Assembly: GCA_024516035.1 (NCBI GenBank)
Contig: CM044956.1
Coordinates: 25,372,331 to 25,436,330, forward strand
Origin: Bactericera cockerelli
Taxonomy: Eukaryota > Arthropoda > Insecta > Hemiptera > Triozidae
Direction of reading: 5' to 3'
DNA: 64,000 nt
The number at the start of each line of letters is the position of its first letter. The stretch's first letter is position 1. Under the pieces are notes generated by a model. The model was not told where the DNA came from. It saw nothing but the letters and a program-made list of their open reading frames with translations, and did not search any database. Positions 23,521 through 33,664 of the stretch are shown one piece after another. The position numbers and the translations under genes are program-made.

Positions 23521-24482
23521 AATGTAAAACGCCATAGATTAACAAGAGAGATATCTAACTCCGGGGTCCAAGGCTGAGGCTGGCCTTCAACTTGGCGGTC
23601 ATTTTTCGTGAAGAATTTTTCACGTGAAATTTCGAAATTAACATGGGTTCTTATGGAACATTTACCAATTTTAAATTTACTCTATCTCTGAAGTTAGAAA
23701 GTCTTTTTAGTTGATTTTTTTTGTATCAAACACCTCGGCCGAGGTGTGAAGAACGCCTATACAAAGAAAGAGACAGCCCGGCAGAGTGTAAGGTTACGGA
23801 AAACATAGTTCCCATGCATTTCATGTACTTTCAGCCAGCGAAAAGTGCAACATGAATTTCAAAAATTGCGATTTTTATTGCAGAAATGGACTCTACGTTG
23901 AAAAATAAATTGATTTGACTTTTTGTTTGACTTCCTAGGCCAACGGGAACCCTATTTTCGAGACCCCCGACAATCGTGAAAGACATGAAAAGATTCATAA
24001 TTTTTTTCTTCTGTTTTTTTTTTTTTCATACGGATCCTTTGAGACCCGACTTCGTGTCCTTAACATGGCACTGAAGATTAAGTGAGGTGTCTAAAGTGAT
24101 CAAGATATAATGGAGATGAGCCTGGACCAAAAAAAAGTCTAAATTATAAGCGGGCGGCCCATTTGGGCGGCCTCGGGTTTTGGGAGCCCAAATCGGAAAT
24201 TGAAGGATAATACTAATCTTAAGTGGTATCAAATGAAAGATCTTGATGAGCAGATACCAAATTTATTGATTTTATTCCTTCATCCGGTCCACTGGGTGGC
24301 ACCTGGTGGCCTTTTCATTTTCTTTGGCGGTAGGTACCTTCGAATCCTTAGCTTAGTGGTCAGAACTTGGCCAGTATGAATTTTCGAGATCACCTCGCTC
24401 TCTCACTGCAAAATTTTAATGTTTAAGTTTCCAAGTATTAATTTAGTTAGTTCATTTTCCGTCCGTTTATTAAGAAGATAAC

Positions 24483-24838
24483 TTTGTCTATTGGTAGCAT
24501 GCTCGACCTGCCACCCAGTCAGCATGGGTTCGAATCCTGGTGGGGACGAAATTTTGTATTTTTAAACAACGAAATTGACGTTGTTTTGTTTTACAGATCG
24601 ATCTTTATATTTGATCTTCATGACGACCTCATTACCCTCGCGAGGAAAATTTTAATGACCTGTGGCGGCATTACGAGATTGATTTTGGACAATCATGGTT
24701 GGATGGAGATAAAATATGATGAATTAGCTCTCATAATGTCGATGCTACTCACTAAAAGTTGTGACAAAGTAGTGACTTTGGCCAAGTGGGTAGCATACTA
24801 GGCTTGCACGCACGATGACTTGGGTTCTATCCCCTTCA
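24483..24838 (+). other. tRNA-like B-box segments inside element A
   Basis: ATTGGTAGCATGCTCGAC with GGGTTCGAATCC (24490-24538), and GTGGGTAGCATACTAGG with GGGTTCTATCC (24785-24832). The partner copy B reads GGTTCGATCCC at the second site. Acceptor stems do not pair, so these are tRNA-derived promoter-like relics rather than tRNA genes. Confidence 0.5.
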
Positions 24839-25761
24839 GGGATGTTTTTTTTCTCTGTCCATTATGTCCGGGGTACACTCATACCTCGTGAGGTATTGAT
24901 AAGCAACGTCACCACCGAGTTCTCTCCCGCTCATGGTTTTATCAACACCGAATTGTCTCCCGTCGCGTCGCTTGCATTTTTACCTGATTTTATACCTACA
25001 TAGTTTAGGCCTAGCAAAAAAATTATAATCGAAACACCTAGGAATCATTGATATAAACCCGAGGCATTGCCTTCTATGTATTATCCCTAACCCTACTAGA
25101 TTCCTGAGGCATGGCCTTCTATGTATTTTACCTAACTCTACTATACACTGAAGGCATTTTGCCTTTCATTAGTTAGAGATTTTAAAGATTTCCTTATAAA
25201 AGGCCGATTCATATACAGGGTGTCCCGTATACAGATGCAAATATTTTAAGGGTAGGTTCAGCCCACCGTGTACTATCATATGAACGAAACTTGCAGTGGA
25301 GCATTTTGCTTCGTTAAAGAGTTATGGCCAAATCCCTGTTTTTCCCACAGGTCTAGAGGTCACTTGGATCGATGCACGTTTTCAAAGAAATGATAGCCAG
25401 TAAGTAATTTTTTACTTCATGTATGAATAATCATGCATATTTCCCTTCGAATGTAGTTGGTTGCATGAAAAAATATTGAAAGACCAAAGAGATATTTAAT
25501 CATAAGTTCAATACTTTTCTAAAATTTGATTTTTCCCTGTTTTCCCTTTCGTGAATTTAAAGTACTTCTACAATTGCAATTCTGCGTATCACTAGTTAAA
25601 AAAATACCCTATTATGTTTAGTTTTAGAAAAAAGAAAGCTCATTTATATCACCTTAAAGATCATGGAACACAAGACACACAAAGCTCAAAAAACACTTCT
25701 GAATCATGATGAAAAATTCAAATTTGGCTGAATTTTAACAGAATTGGCGCGTAATTTGAGG

Positions 25762-25792
25762 TATAAATACACTGCTCTGGGATGTTTCACTG
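25762..25792 (+). promoter_or_regulatory. Candidate pol II core promoter in the fold-back element centre
   Basis: TATAAATA at 25762-25769 is followed 27 bp from its start by TTCACTG (Inr-like, A at 25789). A GGTCG pentamer near +27 and +31 resembles the insect downstream promoter element. The same arrangement is present on the minus strand of copy 2 (TATA complement near 51856). Inferred from motifs only. Confidence 0.45.
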
Positions 25793-25841
25793 AAGGAAAT
25801 TGATCATTCACAGTGGTCGGTCGGTGTGAACTTTTATGTGA

Positions 25842-26030
25842 ATGGGATTTCGGGGTCACAGGGTTATCGTGAGGAAAAATGAGAGAGGCTGCAACGAAAG
25901 CAGCAACCAGAGGTGTAATTATAGACAAAGAATACACATGGAGAAAGACTCTGCGCTAACAACAAAAATTGTGATTTTATTTTTAGAATTAAAATTAAAA
26001 ATATCATGTTTGTGTTTATCACAATCATGA
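25842..26030 (+). CDS. Hypothetical 62-residue ORF behind the candidate promoter
   Basis: Begins MGFRGHRVIVRKNERGCNES, basic and without a recognised domain, about 53 nt after the inferred start site. The counterpart in copy 2 (51781-51593, minus) differs in one residue over the full length, and at least two codons near the start changed synonymously. The overlapping opposite-strand frame (25937-25704) differs at five of 77 residues. That is weak evidence that this strand is the sense one. It may equally be chance. Confidence 0.25.
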   Translation: MGFRGHRVIVRKNERGCNESSNQRCNYRQRIHMEKDSALTTKIVILFLELKLKISCLCLSQS

Positions 26031-27450
26031 TATCAAAAACATAACAAAAAAGTGCCGAAAATTAACCTTGGGTAAAATTCGAACATCCAACCTTCAGGTT
26101 ACTATTATTATTATTAATACTTTATTGATAAACTACAAACATGATAGGTTTGATAGGTACATTCTGCAAAACAGGACATGAAATGAAAAGAACCCAAAAG
26201 AATATGTAGCGAACCAAGGGCGAGGTTAAAGCTTGTGGCTTTCTCTTCCACCGAACAAATTGATCGTCTTGTTATTTTAATTATTAGATTTGATTGATAT
26301 AGTTGGTTAATGAAACTATTTGTACTCAGAAAATTTTCATTTTATAACTTGCAGTTGGCACAAAAATGGTCACACAGACCGCTTCAGGCATCGAGTGTTC
26401 TTCAAAATGCAATAGCGCCCAGATTCAAAATTTGAAAGATGTGTTTCTCTACTTCTTGTGCCGTTTAATAGGTCATATCTCATCCGTTCCTTCGCGCGTC
26501 TGGAAGAACTTGGAATTTATTGAAACAAAATAGCAGAGGGTATTTTTTAACTAGTGATACGCAGAATTGCAATTGTAGAAGTACTCTAAATTCACGAAAG
26601 GGAAAACAGGGAAAAATCAAATTTTAGAAAAGTATTGAACTTATGATTAAATATCTCTCTGGTCTTTCAATATTTTTTCATGCAACCAACTGCATTCGAA
26701 GGGAAATATGCATGATTATCCATACATGAAGTAAAAAAATTACTTACTGGCTATCATTTCTTTGAAAATGTGCATCGATCCAAGTGACCTCTAGACCTGT
26801 GGGAAAAACAGGGATTTGGCCATAACTCTTTAACGAAGCAAAATGCCCCACTGCAAGTTTCGCTCATATGATAGTTCACGGTGGGCTGAACCTACCCTCA
26901 AAATATTTGCATCTGTATACGGGACACCCTGTATAAAAATGATAATTTTATAGTTTTCATTTTCTTAAATACCTAATGTAAAAAAGCATGGTCTTATTTC
27001 CGGGAGAGATACTCGTGGTGACCCCTGCAATAAGCCGGAGAGAATTCGGGTAAGAAAAGGTCAACGGGAGAGAACTCATTACCTCATCTTGATAAGGTGA
27101 TTACAAATTAATTTCTTTGGCATTTATAAATCCAGGTGTTTTAGTGTCCCTCATAGGAAGCTCCGAGGTCTATTTAGCATTGAAAGATAAACCTAATCAT
27201 GTGGAGTATAGAATCAAAAGGTCTTGCATTGCAAATTTATATATTATTTACTCACTTTGGGGACTCAGGGGGCCAAATCTGTGATCCAAATACATATTGA
27301 CCATAAAAAAATTAAATACCTACTGCTAAAACTATATCTTAAAAAAAAGACAACTTGGTACATTCACATTTTCCCAGCTTATTTACTTTTGTTATTCATA
27401 ATGTTTCAGTAGTGTATGAACCTATATTTTCGAACAAAAAGAACTGATAA

Positions 27451-27990
27451 CCCCCCAAAAACACCACTTCGTGGTTAAAAAAAGAAGAACGCCTCACTCA
27501 AAAGAATGATTATAATTAGCTAAAAATAAATGATATCAAATTGAGAACACCTTACCCCTTCTCTTTTTATATCACTGCACTCCTCTCTGAATTTATTCCT
27601 CTTATGTTTATCTTTCTTTATCCTTTCTAGGGGTCATCCCAAACTTGATTTCTCTTTAAATTTACTTGTTGCACGGCAATAAAAAATGGCGGTCGCGGTG
27701 TAATTTTCTCGATTCAAATCAAATAAGTTCAGAAAAATCATACTCCGACCGCCATTTTTTATTGCCGTGCAACAAGTAAATTTAAAGAGAAATCAAGTTT
27801 GGGATGACCCCTAGAAAGGATAAAGAAAGATAAACATAAGAGGAATAAATTCAGAGAGGAGTGCAGTGATATAAAAAGAGAAGGGGTAAGGTGTTCTCAA
27901 TTTGATATCATTTATTTTTAGCTAATTATAATCATTCTTTTGAGTGAGGCGTTCTTCTTTTTTTAACCACGAAGTGGTGTTTTTGGGGGG
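27451..27990. repeat. 540-bp palindromic block at the end of element A
   Basis: Arms 27451-27695 and 27746-27990 are almost perfect complements, from CCCCCCAAAAACACCACTTC to AAAAAATGGCGGTCG, with a 50-bp loop. The same block is 42522-43060 in copy B. Diverged single arms are seen at 10125-10265 and 49065-49185. Confidence 0.85.
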
Positions 27991-29356
27991 TTTTATTCTA
28001 AAGAATATGGTTGTTTAATTTTTTGCATTCGAATGCACAAGACGATTCGTCAAAGACTTAGGAATTCATTTCTTTTCGTCAGTATTTTGCATGCAAATCT
28101 TGATAGACATAAACAGGAAATAACTAAATTAGATGTCTAACCGAAAAGAGGTTGTAGGACAAGTATAGAACTACAAAAAGTTCCACTGAACTTATATATT
28201 ATCTCGAAGAATTACGGAGATAACCGCCATTTTGTTGTTTTTTAGACAAAATGACCCTCTGTCACTAGTTTGGTCAGAACTCCTAAATTATGATAGACAC
28301 AATAAAATTAAAAATATCTCCAATTAGCTAACAAAATATCCAAACTCGTGGTGTTAATTGGTTTTCAATAAGGATTTGTTTATTACACTTTAGAAGATCT
28401 GGAAGTTTGGAAAATAGCTCAATCGCAAAACGGGGTCCCACTGCTACACCATGTAACATTGTAAATAATTATCTTAGACAGCGACAAACTTACAAAAAAC
28501 TTAAAAATATTGTTTTGTGTTCATATGTAAAATGTCAAGTATCTATCTTTAATAGGCACGATAATATTGCTAATACATGTGTGTAGGAGCGTTACGTACC
28601 ATTTCTATGGCATAATCATGACATCCGAGGTTGAAAAATGAATTTTATCGTGACTATTCAAGTGGAAACTTGAAATTCAACATATGAACTAAAAACAATA
28701 TTTGTAAGTTTGTCGCCGTCTAGGATGATTATTAACAATATTACAGTGGGACCCCTTTTTGCGATTGAGCGGTTTTTTTAAACTTCCAGCTCTTCTAAAG
28801 TGTAATCAACAAATTATTATTGAAACACATTTAACACCACAAGTTTTGAAATTTTGTTGGCTAGTTGGAAATATTTTCAATTTTATTGTGTCTATCATAA
28901 TTTAGGAGTTCTGACTAAACTTGTGAGAGAGGGTCATTTTGGTAAAAAAAAAACAACAAAATGGCGGTTATCTCCGTAATACTTCGAGATAAAATATAAG
29001 TTTAGTGGAACTTTTTGTAGTCCTATCTTTTCGGTTAGACATCTAATTTAGGCCTATCAAGATTTGCATGCAAAATACTGACGAAAAGAAATGTATTCCT
29101 AATTGAAATGTAGAAGTCATTGACGAATCGGCTTTTGCACCCGACTGCAAAAAATAAAACATTCTTTAGAATAAAATACAAAAAAATCAACAAAAAAGAC
29201 TTTCCATCTTCAGAGATAAAATAAATTTAAAATTGGTAAATCTTCCATTAGAACCCATGTTAATTTCGAAATTTCACGTGAAAAGTTCTTCATGAAAAAT
29301 GGCCGCCAAGTTGAAGGCCTGCCTCATCTCTCAACACGTAAATTGACCAGAGTTAA

Positions 29357-30568
29357 GTCGTATTTTTCTTTCTAACCAAAAAAAAATTCCATTTTATTCC
29401 AAGGTCATTCGTGAAAGAAAAATGCGTTTGGTTACTTTTAAAGATAAACAATGGACTTAACCTATAAAAGAACTGGAAGCAAGAATTTTCTACTTCCACT
29501 TTGGTTAACTTTGGAAGTGGAAATTTTTCCTCTTCCAAAAGAAAAAATGACTTGCTTCCAGTTTGGTTCATTTTATTCCCGTTTGGTTAACTTTCGTTAG
29601 AAAGAAAAATACGGCATTAGATATCTGAAAAAATATTGTTTATTTACGTTTGCTCCAAATGCATTTGACCCAAAGGGCCGCGCTTTCAGGAACAGGGCCC
29701 TGGCCCATCAGAACTCAGAAGTATCATTTATCATTCTACTTATCTAGATCCAACCTGAGTCGTATTTTTCTTTCTAACCAGAAAAAATTTCCTGGTTAGG
29801 TTTTTTCCAAATATTTCCATTTTATTCCAAGGTCATTCGTAAAAGAAAAATGCGTTTGGTTACTTTTAAAGATAAACAATGGACTTAACCTATAAAAGAA
29901 CTGGAAGCAAGAATTTTCTACTTCCACTTTGGTTAGCAAACTCTACTAGCGCTATCTTGACGAATCCTTTGGAACTAACGTTGTTCGTGTTTTTTATAAC
30001 TTTGGAAGTGGAAATTTTTCCTATTCCAAAAGAAAAATGACTTGCTTCCAGTTTGGTTCATTTTATTCCCGTATGGTTAGAAAGAAAAATACGGCAAAAG
30101 TAACCAAACGCATTTTTCTTTTACGAATGACCTTGGAATAAAATGGAAATATTTGGAAAAAACCTAACCAGGAAATTTTTTCTGGTTAGAAAGAAAAATA
30201 CGACTAGGGTGTATCAGAATATCACAAATAAGTCGTATTTTTCTTTCTAACCAGAAAAAATTTCCTGGTTAGGTTTTTTCCAAATATTTCCATTTTATTC
30301 CAAGGTCATTCGTAAAAGAAAAATGCGTTTGGTTACTTTTAAAGATAAACAATGGACTTAACCTATAAAAGAACTGGAAGCAAGAATTTTCTACTTCCAC
30401 TTTGGTTAGCAAACTCTACTGGCGCTATCTTGACGAATCCTTTGGAACTAACGTTTTTCGTGTTTTTTATAACTTTGGAAGTGGAAATTTTTCCTATTCC
30501 AAAAGAAAAATGACTTGCTTCCAGTTTGGTTCATTTTATTCCCGTTTGGTTAGAAAGAAAAATACGGC
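29357..30568. repeat. Cluster of MITEs with GTCGTATTTTTCTTTCTAAC ends
   Basis: Three copies are at 29357-29615, 29759-30095 and 30232-30568. Each starts GTCGTATTTTTCTTTC and ends GAAAGAAAAATACGGC. A partial inverted copy (30096-30204) links copies 2 and 3. Copies 2 and 3 have about 65 extra internal bases (CTACTAGCGCTATCTTGACG region) absent from copy 1. They are noncoding. Confidence 0.8.
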
Positions 30569-32252
30569 ATTGGTATAATCTTTCAAGAGTATTTTTGTAG
30601 TCGCTGAATTAGGTAAATTAACTCTATACTTTCATTTTCAAGATTTATTAAGTTCATTGTAGGATTTTTTTGAGAATTAGTCACTAGCTAGGAAATTTGA
30701 AATATACCGGTACTTTTAAAAATTCACTGCCAACTATGGACACAAGACTTCCTCGTGATTGGTGCACATAGTATTAAATTAGGCAATTTTGTTATTTTAT
30801 TTTATACTAACTCACTTGTACCTATTACCTAAACTACTGCACTGATATTCTTCAAATTTGTTTATCACATTAACTGCCTTGTCACTCTATATTATGTATG
30901 ACACAATGTTAAACCCACTGAGATCATATAACATTGAGGGAACCTTACCTATCTCAAACTGAACAAATTTATGCATCCAACTTTGAACAGCTGATGGTCC
31001 CTCTTTCAACAAATCCCGGCTTCTGATTGGTTCAATTTATTTGAATTTTTTGTTAACCTCATGCAGTGACGGTTATCTAATCATCCCTAATTTTCACAAT
31101 TTTCACGTCAGATACCAAGTCATATATTACTACATAATAAGTAGAACATAAGGAAAGTACAAGAGGAAGCGGAGACCAAAATATCTAATAGGCAAGTATG
31201 AAAAAAGTAAAAACATTATTTTAGAAGAATTAGGTAGTTTAGGTACCCAGTCCCTTCGCGAGAGAAAAATTACTCCAACTCTGGCACTGATTCTGAAATC
31301 AGCTGATGGTCCCTCTTGGACGCAAATCTTGATATATCGGGTTCCCTTAATGTTATATGAATCACTGAATGTAAAAAGGGGATTAGTCCAAAAATGAAAT
31401 TTTTTGCATCTAAGACCTAAGAGTAACCTGCATGCCAAATTTCAGCCTCCTAGGACATACCAGTGCTGAGAAATCAAGATGAATGAGTGAGTGACTGAGT
31501 GTTAACTTTCGCATTTATATATACAGGGTGTCCCATCACAGTTAGGCACCTCAAATTACTCAGCCCCTGAAAGAGTTTTTGAAAAATAAAAAATCCAAGG
31601 GTACATGCCCTAATTATGCGGTTTCATTCATGAATTTTTTTTTATACAGGGTGGTTCAGAAGTCAGAGATTGAGGTGTCAACTTTCGACCAAGAATAGAG
31701 AGTGTTTGTGTAATAAAAAGACGCACTTTCAATTGTCATCAACAAGTTTTATGCAGGGTGGTTCATAAGTGAAATAATTACTTGATTTTTTAAAACCAAG
31801 TTTTTTTAAATTTTTATTAGAGTGGGGTATCAAATGAATGGTCTCGATGTCCTGAAGCTTGATGCGACATTTACTAACCGAACTTAGTATACATGTTTAT
31901 TAGATTCTTAGAATTTTACCTATTAATTTTGGCCTGATTTAGGCCACTCACGGCCGCATGGGGGACGTTTTGGTGAAAATTAAAAATGAACCAAACTTAA
32001 GGAAGTATTGTGTCCATAATTGGCAGTGTTTTTCTAATTTTATTTATTAAAGCAATGCTCCTGAAATTTTGTAGAGTAGTTAAAGAATAAAATTTAGTTT
32101 CAGTAGTGAATGATAGGTCTCGTTGTCTTTTTCTTGATATTACAACTATAATGCGATAAAAGAATCTGTCTGATGTTTATACTTTACAGAACTACAAGTA
32201 ACAGAGCAGTCAGCATTGTTCTCCTCTATGAATTATTGTTTTCTTCAGAGCT
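30569..32252. other. Intergenic stretch upstream of UTP15
   Basis: 30720-30770 and 31985-32035 carry the repeat word TATGGACACAA.ACTTCCTCG. 31528-31850 is a left part of the CAGGGTGTCCCA element. The last 150 bp before 32253 are the likely UTP15 promoter and 5' UTR, but I see no clear core-promoter motif. Confidence 0.5.
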
Positions 32253-32342
32253 ATGGCCAATTTCAAAAAAACAAATGTGAAGTATTTCAGCAAGCCTCAG
32301 CTGAAACCTACTCCTGATAATGAGTACTGGAACAAACTAGTG
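32253..32342 (+). CDS. UTP15: UTP15 exon 1
   Basis: Thirty codons starting MANFKKTNVKYFSKP and ending NEYWNKLV before a GTAAGT donor at 32343. A TTTTCTTCAG stretch ends 4 nt upstream of the ATG and could be the acceptor of a noncoding first exon, but nothing else shows one. Confidence 0.9.
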
Positions 32343-33627
32343 GTAAGTTTTGTGATATTAATTAAAGCTTTTTTAGAAGAGATCGAGATGTTAATGTCAT
32401 ATTTCTGTCCACTAGCAAGGATCCCCAGGATCACAACCAAAATATGAGTCAGCTGTCTTATTGATCACTAGTGTGGAATGAAAAATACTTTTTTGAAAAG
32501 AAAAGTGTTATAGTGAAAATATACTGTCTCATCACTCATGACAACTGAGCCCACGGCAGTGTGCCAGGCCAAGTTCCAGCAAGCATGGCTGTGTATCTTT
32601 ACACAAGATGATCCACCCGGTTTTTCGAACATGGTTCTTTTGACCATGGAGCTATAAAATTTGGCACATACAAATAAAAATGGGTAATAGAACATGACAT
32701 AAAACATATGTTCCTGAGGTGATTTTGTATCCGGCCTTTCGTTTCGGAGGTACGGCCATCTTCCAGTTTTTTTTTTTTTAATGTCATAACTTCTTAAAAA
32801 ATAAAAGAGTTTTAATATTTTAAACTGCGTTGAAAATTTTATGTCAAAATCTGAAATTTTATATCCATGAATTCGATAAATTTGAGCGCACCGCAGTGCG
32901 CCAGGCCAAGTTCCAGCAAGCACGTCAGTGTGTATCTTTACACGAACCAATTTGCCCGGTTTTTCACACCCTCATATCTTCGGTTCAATTTATCATAGAG
33001 ATATGAAATTTGAAACAAAGATTGTCCTTGTATCATTAAAAAGACATTGAAAATTTCAAGAGTCTATGCAAAAAACTTTCAGGGAAAAGTAATTTTAAAA
33101 TTTGCAATTTTGTCACTGACTGACAGATCATCAAAATTATGAGGCACTTCCCGACTACCTAGAAAGTTGACATTTTGCATGATGATAGGGTTTATTGTAA
33201 AAGTACAGGGAAAAATCTGAAAACCGAAACTTTTGCATTTATTATGCTGTTTAAACGATGTCATTTTAGGGAGAAAATATATAATCAATTATGGATCTAA
33301 ATTTTGTGGCACTTCCCTCCTACCTAAAAAGCTGAAATTTTCCATGGTGCTAGGGTTTATTGTAAAAATACAGGGAAAAATCTGAAAACCGGAACTTTCG
33401 CACTTATCATGCTGTTAAACGGTGTTCTTTTAGGGAGGAAGTATACTCGATTATGCATATATTATGTAGTAATAAGGTACTTGCCCACTACTTAAAAAGG
33501 TTGAATATTGCATAGTGGTAGGGTTTATTGTAAAATACAGGAAAAAATCTGGGCTGACTTTAGAAGCAGCATTATCTGAGAATTATTTTTGATCCAACTT
33601 GAACTTTGAAAAGTGAAAAGAAGAGAG

Positions 33628-33664
<37 letters not shown>

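Larger units (their letters stand above)
25216..26931. mobile_element. 1.7-kb fold-back element with CAGGGTGTCCCG ends, copy 1
   Basis: Starts CAGGGTGTCCCGTATACAG and ends with its complement. The inverted arms are nearly 400 bp, ending at the ATACCCT/AGGGTAT boundaries near 25610 and 26545. TA flanks are at 25214-25215 and 26932-26933. The homologous place in copy B (about 43575-43585) is uninterrupted and reads TTATATAAAAATG, so the duplication is exactly TA, as in Tc1/mariner-type transposition. The unique centre (about 25610-26545) has no transposase. Copy 2 is at 50703-52407 with the centre in opposite orientation. Confidence 0.85.
23725..27990 (-). mobile_element. Hairpin-ended Helitron/HINE-like element, copy A
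   Basis: On the minus strand it begins CCCCCCAAAAACACC at 27990. A 540-bp palindromic block follows (27451-27990), then single-copy DNA, a 45-bp minisatellite (about 25055-25200), tRNA-like segments (24770-24838, 24483-24545), and finally the 18-nt palindrome ACACCTCGGCCGAGGTGT plus TTGA. Subterminal GAAGAACGCCT and AGGCGTTCTTC are inverted partners. The flanks rejoin exactly to AATAAAA|TACAAAA, as in uninterrupted copies of X at 29161 and 41522, so there is no target duplication. A 1716-bp fold-back element is nested inside it. There is no Rep/helicase gene. Copy B is at 42522-45121. Confidence 0.7.
23540..29325. mobile_element. Fold-back element X, interrupted by hairpin-ended element A
   Basis: X has inverted arms. 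23540-23724 (GGCTGGCCTTCAACTTGG, AACATGGGTTCTTATGG) plus 27991-28470 are mirrored by about 28700-29325. The 23724/27991 gap is filled by element A. Arm words include CAAGATTTGCATGCAAAATA, GGAGTTCTGAC and AACAAAATGGCGG. Without the insertion X is about 1.5 kb. A solo arm lies at 41520-41745 in UTP15 intron 2. It is noncoding. Confidence 0.7.

Noticed and set aside
24483..24545. Possible tRNA gene
   Set aside because: Good B box but the acceptor and anticodon stems do not pair; it is repeated within the mobile element copies.
25704..25937. 77-residue minus-strand frame with a hydrophobic start resembling a signal peptide
   Set aside because: Differs at five residues from the copy at 51686-51919 and opposes the promoter-like motifs; no evidence for coding.
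27451..27990. CRISPR-like or satellite array
   Set aside because: It is one large inverted repeat with a single loop, not regularly spaced direct repeats.
31130..31438. 102-residue minus-strand frame
   Set aside because: No recognisable domain, lies in repeat-rich intergenic DNA and shares words with other repeats.
32468..32950. 160-residue minus-strand frame
   Set aside because: Built of the dispersed CCAGGCCAAGTTCCAGCAAGCA repeats; no conserved frame between repeat copies.
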